A stretch of DNA of 64,000 bases, from the NCBI RefSeq assembly GCF_037975245.1, contig NC_092562.1:22153054-22217053 (forward strand), in the 5' to 3' direction. This DNA is from Apostichopus japonicus. Lineage: Eukaryota; Echinodermata; Holothuroidea; Aspidochirotida; Stichopodidae. Under the pieces are notes generated by a model that saw only the letters and a program-made list of their open reading frames with translations, was not told where the DNA came from and did no database searches. The first letter of the stretch is position 1, and each line of letters opens with the position of its first letter. Positions 58,901 through 61,810 of this stretch are shown here, in pieces. A program made the position numbers and the translations under genes.

Positions 58901-61810
58901 ATATTTGTTATTTCTGAATGAAAGTTGGATGGCATTTCACTGTGGATGTATATTGACAACTTACTGCAAAAAACCAAACTTTTGAGAACATTTGAGATAA
59001 CCTGATCATCAGACGCCTTGATGCTCTGAGTGTGGCAGCTGACAAGGGCCAAGCTGTTAAGTCACTCATAAGAGTATCAACTTTCTGAAACAAAGCACAT
59101 CTTCTGACTGACAGTACAGTATGCATTGTTCAAGATTACTTCAGGACCTAATGTGTATTGTATAAATTGACCCCTTCACAAACTTAACTGAAGCTGACCC
59201 AACAAAGTTCACCGAAAGAAATTATAGCGACCAAGAACTATTGGGCACCATCATACCAATAACTGTATGAGGAAATCATGGAATATAATGTGGAAAAAAC
59301 TTCCAACTTTAAGTTAATGTGACCTTTGACCTATTCAAACAACACTAGGATCCTTGTACTCACTAAGGTGGTTATATGCAACATATGAAATCCATCCAAG
59401 TTTTACTTTTGGAGTTATCAAGTTAACAAAAATTGTAGACTTTGACATCTACTGACCTGGAATAACATTTGACCTTCCCCAATACCAAAAGCAGCTGAAA
59501 ACTTACTAAGGATCACATACAGTATATAACAACCAATTATGAGATTTATCAAGCTACAATTATTGAGTTAACTTGTTTGCACAGTTTTCAGACATTGCCC
59601 CCTGTTACAGTACTTCAAATGAGCTCTGAGACTTGAAGTAGAAGCGGCATGTATACCACTCAACTATAAATTCACCAATTCTATATGGTCAGTAACCTTG
59701 TTTAAAAGGTTAACATATTCCGGCCACTGTTGATCTCAAATGACTTTTGACTTCACTACATACTGTAACTAAAACAGCCAAGAACTTACTATTACTATGT
59801 AGTAAGTTGAATAAACAAAACTACATAGCGTATAACTTCATACAAGCTATGCTTGGTGAATCATGTTTACAAGCCAGGGTGTCACATATGCACACACGAG
59901 CACACGCACACAGACAGTATATACACACCATGGGCAATTGCACATCCCATGTTGTGCCTTGGGCATGGAATAAAAATGCAGAGCCCTATAACAAAATCAA
60001 ACCAGTCAATATAGAGCACAGCTTGCCATATTGTTTAATAAATGAAAATGAACAGTTTAATTTTCAACAAACCAACCTGACCTCACTGTTGGTACAAATG
60101 TCATAACTCCTTCCGAAAATACATGGATCTTGGTGTCTTGCTTGACGATAAACTTGATATGCGAGAACATATTCAGAACACTTGTCGTTTTGCTGCGTAT
60201 GGTATTTACAAAATTGGTAAACTCAGGAGGTATCTAGATCAAAGCTCAACTGAACACCTGGTTCATGCTTTTGTTTCCTCCTATCTGGATTACTGCATCA
60301 GTTTGTATGTAAATTTGCCAGTTTCCTCTTCAGAGAATTCAGAACGCTGTTGCGCGCCTAGTCTCACTAACTAAAAAGTTTGATCACATCACTCCTGTAC
60401 TCTGTTCATTGCATTGGCTTCCCGTCTCTCAGCGCATCCAGTTTAAGATCCTACTGCTCACCTACAAAGCGATTAACAGGCTTGCCCCTCAACATATCAC
60501 TGACCTTCTTACTCCTTTGCGTCGGTCAACTACAGTTACATTTCGCTCTTCCTATCATGCGCATTTCAATTAACTTCTGGTCCAGGTACAGTACCTGCAC
60601 TCATTGAGGCGATCGTGCCTTTTCGGTCGCTGCGCCTTTTCTCTGGAAGGAACTCCCATTTCATGTTCGTGTCTCTGCCTCCCTTTGTATTTTCAAGGTC
60701 TAGACAACTTTAGACACCTCTGTTTTATTCCTAGTTTCTCTTTTTCCTTGGTTTCCTTTGTCTCTTTCCTACTTTGTAAAGCGTTTTGAAACGCTGTATT
60801 AAGCGCTATATAAATGTAATTTATTATTATTAAAGGTTCTGTGATGTCCAGCATATATGCACACAAAATTTCTGTCACCAAGCTATCCATATCTACTGTA
60901 TATTAGTTTATAAACACTCACATTAATCATGTATATTGCAAGCTACAGTACACAGTATATGACTCAATCTGGACACTATCATTGATCTCGGTCTGGGTTT
61001 TGACCTGATTGTTATTGTAAGTGAATTTAACGTACTGTAAACAGTATCTTGTTATTCAGGATAAATACTGTACAATGAAACAAACTGTAGGGGAAGTTAT
61101 GGCTGATTCAAAATGCATTGCAATGACATATATCGAAGGAGGAAGTTGAAATTTACAAGGCATTCAGTAACAATGTACAGTACTGTGCAATAACTCCTAC
61201 AGTATGTACAGTATGCCATGTATGAATGAAATGATACTGCTTATACTGTATCTAACACTTCAATTAGGATGTCATACCACTTTACTAATTTGTAAGATTA
61301 TTTTTTCTTGCCTACAGTGTGTTACTGTATCATATATGTGCAATCCATTGACTTACAACAGATTTGTCTAATTATATACCATATGACTTTAGATATATAT
61401 ATATCAGTGTGAAGGAAACTAAGAAACCTAATTTACAACAAGAGGGATTCCAATGTCCCTGTCATATTTAATTGGTACAATTAAAGAAGGTTGCTTTGTA
61501 CCAGCATTTCTAATTTTATTAATTGTTTTATAGTCAATCTAGTAATATCCACACGTATATGACTAACATTTCCCCAACAGAAAATTTAAGATGTAGACTA
61601 GATATTCTGATCATATGTTATAGAAAACTAATTTCTACAACCAGAATCACCAATTATGTATATACCAGATTGCCCAACCCCCCCCCCCACCCCTATTCTC
61701 CTACCCTCCAATACAGTAGATAAACCAACCAACTTACCATTTAAACAGATGCAGAAGAACAGAAATAACCAAAGACATTTGCCAAAAAAGTGGCCGATGG
61801 AGACCTTCAT
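3465..61810 (-). CDS. Multi-domain single-pass receptor gene (52 coding exons, 3' end not in window)
   Basis: Minus-strand gene assembled by hand from open segments bounded by AG acceptors and GT donors with matching phase. The product, about 1,500 residues as far as it can be followed, is predicted to be a cell-surface receptor or adhesion protein. Approximate residue order: signal peptide 1-24; Calx-beta 33-151 and 152-262; HYR 263-335 and 350-423; HYR-like 438-508; Thr/Ser/Pro stalk 509-880; EGF-type 881-970; Ig 971-1066 and 1067-1166; FN3 1167-1258; phosphatase-receptor-like FN3 1259-1426 with an RRKR site; transmembrane about 1450-1473; basic juxtamembrane tail. Introns up to and including the one before the second FN3 region are phase 1; phases 2 and 0 appear only near the membrane, as is common where a mobile-module ectodomain joins an older membrane-proximal part. 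The second FN3 region resembles those of receptor tyrosine phosphatases, and the EGF-Ig-FN3 order also recalls Tie-type kinases. The cytoplasmic domain is therefore unknown. Two lesions in the stalk exons (20517-21110 and 23686-23714) prevent inclusion of every exon. Confidence 0.75.
4156..4234 (-). CDS. Transmembrane helix exon
   Basis: A 79-bp exon between a TTGCTTGCAG acceptor and a GTAAGT donor. It encodes GGGALAVVLTILIILIIG followed by IVIAIFFV, about 23 uninterrupted hydrophobic residues and so a single-pass membrane anchor. Entry is phase 1 and exit phase 2. It follows the short Ser/Thr-rich exon at 4812-4878 and precedes the basic exon at 3465-3538, as expected for a type I receptor. 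Confidence 0.85.
4812..4878 (-). CDS. Membrane-proximal Tyr/Ser/Thr-rich linker exon
   Basis: A 67-bp exon, phase 0 in and phase 1 out, encoding YTYSSSDYGHYQTTKETSPT and then SD before the transmembrane exon. Its acceptor is preceded by a long T tract on the minus strand (the A-run at 4884-4919), which serves as the polypyrimidine tract. Donor is GTAATT. No domain is recognisable; it is a short extracellular linker. Confidence 0.7.
4884..4919. repeat. Poly(A) tract, interrupted by one G
   Basis: About 36 bases of A on the plus strand with a single G. On the minus strand it is a T tract directly before the acceptor of exon 4812-4878. Length variation here could affect splicing of that exon and is prone to sequencing error. 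Confidence 0.9.
5328..5402 (-). CDS. C-terminal part of membrane-proximal FN3-like region
   Basis: A 75-bp phase 0-0 exon with acceptor TGTTTAG and donor GTGAGT. It encodes TIDAFSNLTIVNQLHSKVHL plus AIFPL. It continues the membrane-proximal region begun in the exons at 8810-8906, 7232-7357 and 5485-5689. One N-glycosylation sequon (NLT) is visible. Assignment rests on frame continuity and position. Confidence 0.7.
5485..5689 (-). CDS. Receptor-phosphatase-like FN3 exon with furin-type RRKR site
   Basis: A 205-bp exon, phase 2 in and phase 0 out. It reads HDEYTAQKTVMIGAEGNQES, then a Cys, then NSRRKRASE, and then a segment with N-PL-x-N-Y-S-I-F-L-R (NDPLESASNYSIFLRIYV). The 'N-x-PL...Y...LR' pattern is typical of the FN3-like membrane-proximal region of receptor tyrosine phosphatases and related echinoderm receptors. 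RRKR is a consensus proprotein convertase site; cleavage in this region is known in LAR-type phosphatases, where the two halves remain associated. Donor GTGAGT, acceptor ATTACAG. Confidence 0.8.
5868..6592. repeat. 37-bp minisatellite, about 20 copies
   Basis: A tandem array whose units read approximately GTGGATCCCGGACTACTAG, then AGATGAAACAAAGTCATT. Single-base differences and short indels occur between units, and some units carry GATCTCACAAAG. It lies in the intron between exons 5485-5689 and 7232-7357. Part of it is open on the plus strand, which I regard as a by-product of the repeat. Confidence 0.95.
7232..7357 (-). CDS. Middle exon of membrane-proximal FN3-like region
   Basis: A 126-bp exon, phase 2 to phase 2, acceptor TTTATGTAG and donor GTAAGT. 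It completes a Ser codon with the previous exon and reads CYEFVVAERSEVGTDADND and later GTPYRAVVMN. 'GPI-S-C-Y-E-F-V-V' across the junction resembles the B/C strands of the membrane-proximal FN3 of receptor tyrosine phosphatases (GPI..Y.V.V), and 'PYRAVVM' resembles the later Y-x-A segment of that region. Confidence 0.8.
8810..8906 (-). CDS. Start of second FN3 domain
   Basis: A 97-bp exon, phase 1 in and phase 2 out. It encodes PEEVPDLNVADVNSTFITVT, then LKPVSTDNGPI. This is an FN3 N-terminal half: a proline start, a V/L-rich A strand and an ITV B strand. The exon split inside the domain and the change from phase 1 to phase 2 mark the shift from modular ectodomain exons to the membrane-proximal block. 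Donor GTATCT, acceptor TTACTCAG. Confidence 0.8.
8907..10754. other. Intron with a short retroelement-like relic
   Basis: No exon is seen. At about 9510-9545 the sequence CCTAACGTTTCAATCCTAGC, then AGGATCTTCTTCAAAGGC, resembles the 'cctaacgtttcg...agcaggatcttcttcagaggc' signature found in many marine-invertebrate repeats, with a small palindrome ATCCTAGCAGGAT. I cannot define the element's ends. The rest looks like unique AT-rich intron. Confidence 0.4.
10755..11030 (-). CDS. First FN3 domain exon
   Basis: A 276-bp phase 1-1 exon encoding a whole FN3 domain. Hallmarks are DFPEIVNLSLQ at the start, a Trp in LKFKWTV, the L-S-P-x-T-x-Y motif in ELSDLSPNTDYIISVVC, and N-x-x-G-P-S. Several N-linked sequons (NIT, NYS, NNT, NMT) are present. 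The start is ambiguous: CCATCAG at 11031 and TTCCAG at 11022 both give phase 1, differing by three codons. I chose the longer form because the Pro-containing start is usual for FN3. Donor GTGAGA. Confidence 0.85.
11806..12105 (-). CDS. Second Ig domain exon
   Basis: A 300-bp phase 1-1 exon encoding an I-set-like Ig domain. It has GDDVTLTCEAFGNPKPTVEW (first Cys and the core Trp), KLYFTNLKLANNGTYTCKV (the N-x-G-x-Y-x-C motif with the second Cys) and a VDLFVV G strand. An extra Cys pair (CC) lies in the middle. Acceptor ATTTTAG, donor GTAAGT. It sits between the first Ig exon and the FN3 exon. Confidence 0.9.
12430..12710 (-). mobile_element. GIY-YIG endonuclease relic, Penelope-like element
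   Basis: A minus-strand open segment reads IYIFNYVLCKVGNYVGETG and then HFSNHKKSIQ..., ending LTEQFDWNLFVFSHI and LNKTLDP before a stop. IY...C..-x-G-x-YVGETG and the downstream H, E and LN residues match GIY-YIG nuclease domains fused to reverse transcriptases in Penelope-like elements. The first Tyr-containing strand is diverged and no reverse transcriptase is readable upstream, so this is a 3' fragment, inserted in the intron between the two Ig exons. Confidence 0.6.
12711..14180. other. Intron, no feature recognised
   Basis: AT-rich sequence with many in-frame stops on both strands. The part next to the GIY-YIG relic (about 12710-13500) may be decayed body of the same element, but I could not read coding sequence in it. 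Confidence 0.4.
14181..14468 (-). CDS. First Ig domain exon
   Basis: A 288-bp phase 1-1 exon. It reads NLTVMILPDDMDVDEKTAFT, then LFCTVN (first Cys), NVTWTYPAG (core Trp), SGTYTCIARL (Y-x-C motif), and ends NINVR. It is an Ig fold of normal size (about 95 residues) with sequons NLT, NVT and NDS. Acceptor ACCTTCAG, donor GTATGT. It directly follows the second EGF-type exon. Confidence 0.9.
15395..15541 (-). CDS. EGF/laminin-type cysteine-rich exon
   Basis: A 147-bp phase 1-1 exon with the pattern C-P...KFGLNCSSPC-x-C...C...TGVCSGGAC and a final Cys. The F-G-x-N-C-x-x-x-C-x-C and 'C-x-x-x-x-G-x-C' spacing matches the EGF-like repeats of Tie receptors, MEGF proteins and scavenger receptor F types. 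Acceptor CTAATAG, donor GTAAGT. It likely forms a rigid spacer below the Ig domains. Confidence 0.85.
15718..15840 (-). CDS. EGF domain exon
   Basis: A 123-bp phase 1-1 exon reading DPCLIQPCDGNANCTHNEG, then KCTCKDGFYGDG and a last Cys. The six cysteines have canonical EGF spacing, with C-x-C-x-D-G-(F/Y)-x-G-D-G. The first residues lack the full calcium-binding D-x-D/N-E pattern, so calcium binding is uncertain. Acceptor CAATGCAG, donor GTATGT. It joins the last stalk mini-exon at 18444-18482. Confidence 0.9.
16285..18430. repeat. Diverged segmental repeat block, copy 1
   Basis: Intron sequence homologous to about 31340-33190 and to 34083-34390 plus 35820-36880. Shared landmarks include the runs around 'ATCCAGGGAA', 'TCCTAAAAATGTGGAGGT' and 'CAGGCCACAGTGACAACAAA'. 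Together with the mini-exon units, this block shows that the stalk region grew by repeated local duplication. No open exon is visible here; a GTGAGT near 16530 has an in-frame stop upstream in the useful phase. Confidence 0.75.
18444..18482 (-). CDS. Stalk mini-exon, 39-mer, unit A
   Basis: Phase 1-1 exon encoding MFTTNTPQTMTP. Acceptor ATTTCAG, donor GTATGG. It is the last stalk exon before the EGF exon at 15718-15840. Most residues are Thr or Pro, suitable for O-glycosylation. Confidence 0.75.
18970..19017 (-). CDS. Stalk mini-exon, 48-mer, unit A
   Basis: Phase 1-1, encoding SPTSRPDVTEPAMMT. Acceptor ATCTCAG, donor GTGGGT. It ends in G, so the junction with the next 39-mer makes a Glu codon. 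Confidence 0.75.
19388..19417 (-). CDS. Stalk mini-exon, 30-mer (a), unit A
   Basis: A ten-codon phase 1-1 exon encoding STQYEYTDE. Acceptor AATACAG; donor GTATGG followed at once by a G-rich run (GGGAGGGGGG), a likely intronic splicing enhancer for so short an exon. Confidence 0.7.
19541..19570 (-). CDS. Stalk mini-exon, 30-mer (b), unit A
   Basis: Phase 1-1, encoding STQYKFTDE. Same acceptor and G-rich donor flank as the (a) copy, from which it differs at the two central residues. Confidence 0.7.
19681..19710 (-). pseudogene. Dead copy of the 30-mer exon, unit A
   Basis: Aligns with the live 30-mers, but the acceptor AG has become AA (CAATACAA) and the frame contains TAA. Donor GT is kept as GTTTGG. 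Confidence 0.75.
20517..20555 (-). CDS. Stalk mini-exon, 39-mer, unit B
   Basis: Phase 1-1, encoding MFTTNTTQTMTP. It starts with AG. If joined to the unit-B 48-mer, which ends in T, the junction codon is TAG, so the two cannot both be used productively side by side. Confidence 0.7.
21063..21110 (-). CDS. Stalk mini-exon, 48-mer, unit B
   Basis: Encodes SPTSRPDVTETTKMT and ends in T instead of G before the GTGGGT donor. Joined to 20517-20555 it creates a TAG stop; joined to the unit-A 30-mer (b) it makes TTT (Phe) and stays open. Confidence 0.7.
21474..21503 (-). CDS. Stalk mini-exon, 30-mer (a), unit B
   Basis: Phase 1-1, encoding STQYEYTDE. Acceptor AATACAG, donor GTATGG with G-rich flank. 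Confidence 0.7.
21626..21655 (-). CDS. Stalk mini-exon, 30-mer (b), unit B
   Basis: Phase 1-1, encoding STQYKFTDE. Acceptor AATACAG, donor GTATGG with G-rich flank. Confidence 0.7.
21768..21797 (-). pseudogene. Dead copy of the 30-mer exon, unit B
   Basis: Acceptor AG changed to AA and an in-frame TAA, as in unit A. Donor now GTTTTG. Confidence 0.75.
22608..22646 (-). CDS. Stalk mini-exon, 39-mer, unit C
   Basis: Phase 1-1, encoding MFTTNTTQTMTT. It starts with GG, so the T-ending 48-mer of this unit forms TGG (Trp) at the junction. Confidence 0.75.
23129..23176 (-). CDS. Stalk mini-exon, 48-mer, unit C
   Basis: Encodes SPTSRPDVTETTKMT and ends in T. Acceptor ATCTCAG, donor GTGGGT. Confidence 0.75.
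23535..23564 (-). CDS. Stalk mini-exon, 30-mer (a), unit C
   Basis: Phase 1-1, encoding STQYEYTDE with a silent A-to-G change in the second Thr codon. Donor GTATGG with G-rich flank. Confidence 0.7.
23686..23714 (-). CDS. Stalk mini-exon with 1-bp deletion (29 bp), unit C
   Basis: Same sequence as the other 30-mer (b) copies but one G is missing at the exon/intron border (GATGAA then GTATGG). The exon is 29 bp and ends in phase 0. If included, the frame shifts and reaches a TGA inside the next 48-mer. It must be skipped, or the base is an assembly error. Confidence 0.6.
23826..23855 (-). pseudogene. Dead copy of the 30-mer exon, unit C
   Basis: Acceptor AA instead of AG, TAA in frame, and a changed 3' end (ATTAAT). 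Confidence 0.7.
24667..24705 (-). CDS. Stalk mini-exon, 39-mer, unit D
   Basis: Phase 1-1, encoding MFTTNTTQTMTT. Identical to the unit-C copy, including flanking intron. Confidence 0.75.
25188..25235 (-). CDS. Stalk mini-exon, 48-mer, unit D
   Basis: Encodes SPTSRPDVTETTKMT and ends in T. Identical to unit C; the TGG junction with 24667-24705 is open. Confidence 0.75.
25598..25627 (-). CDS. Stalk mini-exon, 30-mer (a), unit D
   Basis: Phase 1-1, encoding STQYEFTDD. This is the only copy ending in Asp-Asp. Confidence 0.7.
25751..25780 (-). CDS. Stalk mini-exon, 30-mer (b), unit D
   Basis: Phase 1-1, encoding STQYKFTDE. Donor GTATGG with G-rich flank. Confidence 0.7.
25893..25922 (-). pseudogene. 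Dead copy of the 30-mer exon, unit D
   Basis: Acceptor reads CAATACC instead of CAATACAG, and the frame contains TAA. Donor GTATGA. Confidence 0.7.
26730..26768 (-). CDS. Stalk mini-exon, 39-mer, unit E
   Basis: Phase 1-1, encoding MFTTNTTQTMTT. Acceptor ATTTCAG, donor GTATGG. Confidence 0.75.
27260..27307 (-). CDS. Stalk mini-exon, 48-mer, unit E
   Basis: Encodes SPTSRPDATETTNMT and ends in G, the presumed ancestral state shared with unit A. Confidence 0.75.
27672..27701 (-). CDS. Stalk mini-exon, 30-mer (a), unit E
   Basis: Phase 1-1, encoding STQYEFTDE. Acceptor AATACAG, donor GTATGG. Confidence 0.7.
27814..27843 (-). CDS. Stalk mini-exon, 30-mer (b), unit E
   Basis: Phase 1-1, encoding STQYKFTDE. 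In transcript order it follows the 39-mer at 28792-28830. Confidence 0.7.
27956..27985 (-). pseudogene. Dead copy of the 30-mer exon, unit E
   Basis: Acceptor lost (CAATACC), TAA in frame, donor still GTATGG. A further, shortened relic of the same exon is visible at about 31635-31665. Confidence 0.7.
28792..28830 (-). CDS. Stalk mini-exon, 39-mer, diverged copy F
   Basis: Phase 1-1, encoding MFPTNITQIMMT. Open despite divergence from the array copies, which suggests it has been under selection. It contains an NIT sequon. Donor GTATGG. Confidence 0.7.
29311..29358 (-). CDS. Stalk mini-exon, 48-mer, diverged copy F
   Basis: Phase 1-1, encoding LSTSVLDVNVTATTI. Same length, phase and donor (GTGGGT) as the array 48-mers, with few shared residues. 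Contains an NVT sequon. Confidence 0.65.
31261..31296 (-). pseudogene. 36-mer stalk exon copy with broken acceptor
   Basis: Aligns with the 36-bp exons at 34002-34037 and 37959-37994 and is open (VMMSTETDLTT), with an intact GTGAAA donor. The acceptor reads TTTCAC instead of TTTCAG. It is probably not spliced in unless another acceptor is used. Confidence 0.6.
31340..33190. repeat. Diverged segmental repeat block, copy 2
   Basis: Homologous to 16285-18430 and to 34083-36880, as judged from long shared runs in the same order, with indels. It precedes the 39-mer exon at 33198-33236 just as copy 1 precedes 18444-18482 in plus-strand coordinates. Confidence 0.75.
33198..33236 (-). CDS. Stalk mini-exon, 39-mer, diverged copy G
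   Basis: Phase 1-1, encoding MFLTDTTQTMMT. Acceptor ATTTCAG, donor GTATGG. Older relative of the array 39-mers. Confidence 0.7.
34002..34037 (-). CDS. Stalk mini-exon, 36-mer, copy 2
   Basis: Phase 1-1, encoding VMTSTEPDLTT. Acceptor GCTTTCAG, donor GTGAAA. It belongs to a third size class of Thr-rich stalk exons, found only in the older part of the array. Confidence 0.65.
34083..36880. repeat. Diverged segmental repeat block, copy 3, interrupted by an insertion
   Basis: Homologous to blocks at 16285 and 31340, but split: 34083-34390 matches their first part and about 35820-36880 the rest. The intervening 1.4 kb (34410-35790) is a dispersed repeat inserted after the duplication. Confidence 0.7.
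34410..35790. repeat. Dispersed repeat with TGACC(T/C)TTGACCT-type subrepeats
   Basis: Starts near 'TGGTTTCGATGATGTAACAT' and ends near 'AAGCTGGGCATCACAACACA'. Internally it is built of diverged units of roughly 130-150 bp, each with 'TTTGACCCCTGGTGACCCC' and 'AAATGACCTTTGA'-like segments and 'TCAATGTGGTAC'. Related copies lie at 45800-46440, 52010-52500 and 59150-59910. No coding sequence was recognised. Confidence 0.75.
36889..36927 (-). CDS. Stalk mini-exon, 39-mer, diverged copy H
   Basis: Phase 1-1, encoding MLATDTSQTMMT. Acceptor TTTCAG, donor GTACGG. Confidence 0.65.
37080..37235 (-). mobile_element. Truncated SINE, minus orientation
   Basis: The reverse complement matches the 3' part of the SINE at 47594-47827: 'TTCGGTCAGCTTGCG', then 'GCAAGTTCCTGCTTGC'-like sequence, ending in a (CATA)n-type tail. 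The tRNA-like head is missing and replaced by a short tandem of CACATCCATTTAA. It sits in the intron of diverged unit H and is absent from the other units. Confidence 0.75.
37959..37994 (-). CDS. Stalk mini-exon, 36-mer, copy 1
   Basis: Phase 1-1, encoding VIISAEQSLTT. Acceptor GCTTTCAG, donor GTGAAA. Less Thr-rich than the other copies. Confidence 0.6.
38764..38817 (-). CDS. Stalk mini-exon, 54-mer
   Basis: Phase 1-1, encoding ILIPSSTISTIPTTTTK. Acceptor TTCTCAG, donor GTGGGA. Its Ser/Thr-rich composition marks it as part of the stalk. It has no second copy in the window. Confidence 0.7.
39984..40025 (-). CDS. Stalk mini-exon, 42-mer
   Basis: Phase 1-1, encoding IGSTEAPATETTS. Acceptor GTTTCAG, donor GTGTGA. 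Single copy. Confidence 0.7.
40026..43731. other. Intron, no confirmed exon
   Basis: AT-rich. A possible 18-bp phase 1-1 exon (EDDGL) at 40214-40231 has a weak acceptor tract and is not called. A G-rich patch lies at about 41970-42000. No repeats with recognisable family were seen. Confidence 0.45.
43732..43779 (-). CDS. First stalk exon, 48-mer
   Basis: Phase 1-1 exon encoding KWYKRSLLQVSTIAT. Acceptor TATTTTAG, donor GTAAGA. It links the last HYR-like domain to the Thr-rich stalk and is basic at its start. Not closely related to the other 48-mers. Confidence 0.6.
44498..44710 (-). CDS. HYR-like domain exon
   Basis: A 213-bp phase 1-1 exon. It reads ALQIMCPSSPLVFNKDPDN, then NVTCIGGNVNCG, then FPVGTYNVTCYCFSGSSND, and ends with a Cys and VTIEIK. 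The F-P-V-G-x-x-x-V-T-x-x-x-x-x-x-x-x-x-x-C pattern is the HYR signature; the middle is about ten residues shorter than usual and carries extra cysteines. HYR domains have an Ig-like fold and mediate adhesion (known from hyalin). Acceptor GTTTAG, donor GTAAGT. Confidence 0.75.
44711..47456. other. Intron with dispersed repeat and duplication remnants
   Basis: Holds the repeat copy at 45800-46440. About 46770-47130 is a third, partial copy of the segment found near 49430 and 51770, a sign that the 2.35-kb duplication once extended further. No exon was seen. Confidence 0.5.
45800..46440. repeat. Dispersed repeat, second copy (internally shortened)
   Basis: Same beginning ('GATGATGTAACATGAGCAG') and end ('AAGCTGGGCATCACAAACGC' and an AC run) as the copy at 34410-35790, but fewer internal subrepeats. 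Confidence 0.75.
47457..47498 (-). CDS. 42-bp Cys-rich exon after HYR 2
   Basis: Phase 1-1, encoding ITNESKCLCSDCI. Acceptor TCTATAG, donor GTAAGT. The copy at 50042-50083 has the same size, phase and flanks, which supports it as a real exon. It differs by having three cysteines rather than two. Confidence 0.65.
47594..47827 (+). mobile_element. tRNA-derived SINE (full length, about 234 bp)
   Basis: The head contains RNA polymerase III boxes: A box TAGCTCAGTGGTTAACGCC and B box GGTTCGAGTC, spaced as in a tRNA; the anticodon stem is degenerate. The body has 'GACTTCGGTCAGCTTGCGGC' and 'CGCAAGTTCCTGCTTGCAGG', and the tail is (ACAT)n. The other copy of the 2.35-kb duplication (about 50176) reads straight through 'TTTAAGTACAGTAACAT' without it, which gives both ends to within a few bases. 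Confidence 0.85.
47975..48196 (-). CDS. HYR domain 2 exon
   Basis: A 222-bp phase 1-1 exon. It reads APVNTAPELSGCPVGTVASF, then VVTCNPPAGSTFQAG, then TTSVSCSCTDSAGSTSNC, ending MFDVF. This is a complete HYR domain: C-P near the start, C-x-P-x-x-G-x-x-F-x-x-G, V-x-C-x-C-x-D-x-x-G and the closing C-x-F-x-V. The acceptor (CTACAG) adds one codon relative to copy 1. Probably an extracellular adhesion module. Confidence 0.9.
50042..50083 (-). CDS. 42-bp exon after HYR 1
   Basis: Phase 1-1, encoding ITNESKCLYSGCI. Duplicate of 47457-47498, with Tyr in place of one Cys. Acceptor TCTATAG, donor GTAAGT. Confidence 0.65.
50324..50542 (-). CDS. HYR domain 1 exon
   Basis: A 219-bp phase 1-1 exon, tandem duplicate of 47975-48196. 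It has PVNTAPELSGCPAGTVADF, then CNPPAGSTFQAGMTTSVSC, then CTDSAGLSSNCMFDVF. All HYR hallmark residues are present. Acceptor CATCTAG, created by a small deletion that removed the CTACAG used in copy 2; donor GTAAGA. It follows the second Calx-beta domain directly (DDDT|APVNT). Confidence 0.9.
50543..54258. other. Intron with duplicated sequence and a dispersed repeat
   Basis: 50543-52000 belongs to the 2.35-kb duplication, 52010-52500 to the dispersed repeat family. The rest (52500-54258) is AT-rich with poly-C runs (about 53733) and shows no exon. Confidence 0.5.
52010..52500. repeat. Dispersed repeat, third copy (partial)
   Basis: Matches the beginning and middle of the copies at 34410 and 45800 ('TGTGGTTTCGATAATGTAAT', 'TGACACAGGCTGTCCTGAAA'). 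The end is missing. Confidence 0.7.
54259..54495 (-). CDS. Calx-beta domain 2, second exon
   Basis: A 237-bp phase 1-1 exon ending in the Calx-beta closing motif: VPVIIFEDAIAEADESFTVR, then VPPAQVQQGYNVATVTILDDDT. The pattern I-x-x-D...E-x-D-E-x-F-x-V-x-L, then A-T-V-T-I-x-D-D-D, is diagnostic; the acidic residues coordinate calcium in Na/Ca exchangers and integrin beta-4. Acceptor TTTCAAAG, donor GTAATG. Confidence 0.9.
54653..54748 (-). CDS. Calx-beta domain 2, first exon
   Basis: A 96-bp phase 1-1 exon encoding NFRQISYSVPEGMGSVDLEV and CLSPQSPGSFG. The ISYSVPEG-x-x-S-V-x-L-x-V segment is the start of a Calx-beta repeat. It joins 54259-54495 to make about 111 residues, a normal domain size. 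Acceptor TCTAACAG, donor GTAAGT. Confidence 0.85.
55016..55255 (-). CDS. Calx-beta domain 1, second exon
   Basis: A 240-bp phase 1-1 exon. It reads FAFSDGFALSGSDYTATMGS, then CTDLQIDITSDNVAEGTEEF, then TIQLQ, and closes AAATVTIYDDDN. It has SDYT, the D-x-x-x-E-G-T-E-E-F turn and the ATVTI-x-DDD end of Calx-beta domains. Strong acceptor (TTTTCTCTGCAG), donor GTGACC. Confidence 0.9.
55772..57808. mobile_element. TIR element of about 2.04 kb with TA flanks and GTGACTCGCGTGAC motifs
   Basis: The ends are a perfect inverted repeat, TGGTCAATTCCATG at 55772-55785 and its complement at 57795-57808, each bordered by TA. Between them are nine copies of GTGACTCGCGTGACA or close variants (55786, 55965, 56154, 56176, 56930, 57098, 57267, 57281, 57447), all in one orientation, and an internal duplication of about 0.35 kb. 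No transposase reading frame is visible. TA target duplication suggests a non-autonomous Tc1/mariner-type element; the family is not one I can name. It lies in the intron between the two Calx-beta 1 exons. Confidence 0.7.
58350..58466 (-). CDS. Calx-beta domain 1, first exon
   Basis: A 117-bp phase 1-1 exon. It reads PILYFLHDMYEVTEGDMNGE, then TKANLTVCQAPNTFQSSA. The Y-E-V-T-E-G-D...A-x-L-T-V segment is a Calx-beta start. Acceptor TCTTATCAG, donor GTATGT. With the next exon the domain has about 119 residues. Confidence 0.85.
58696..58719 (-). CDS. 24-bp linker exon after the signal peptide
   Basis: Phase 1-1, encoding HVVNGQT. Strong acceptor TTTTATTTCAG and donor GTGAGT. It lies between the signal peptide exon and the first Calx-beta exon and keeps the frame with both. 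Confidence 0.7.
59150..59910. repeat. Dispersed repeat, fourth copy, with a perfect direct hexamer pair
   Basis: Shares the 'gaccttTGACCT...CTTGTACTCA' subrepeats and the terminal AC-rich tail of the family at 34410. It contains TGACCTTTGACCT at 59320-59332, a DR1 arrangement of nuclear receptor half-sites. Confidence 0.65.
60121..60835 (+). mobile_element. CR1/L2-like non-LTR retrotransposon 3' end
   Basis: The plus strand reads MDLGVLLDDKLDMREHIQNT, then LVHAFVSSYLDYC (typical of the reverse transcriptase C-terminal region). After a frame change near 60330 it reads FDHITPVLCSLHWLPV-like sequence and a YKAINRLAP segment. The 3' end has TTAAGCGCTATATAAATG and (ATT)n, the usual tail of L2/CR1-type elements. 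At least two frameshifts make it a dead, 5'-truncated copy. Confidence 0.85.

Noticed and set aside
60123-60789. Plus-strand open frames as a host gene
   Set aside because: They read as pieces of a reverse transcriptase C-terminus interrupted by frameshifts, with an L2/CR1-type 3' tail.
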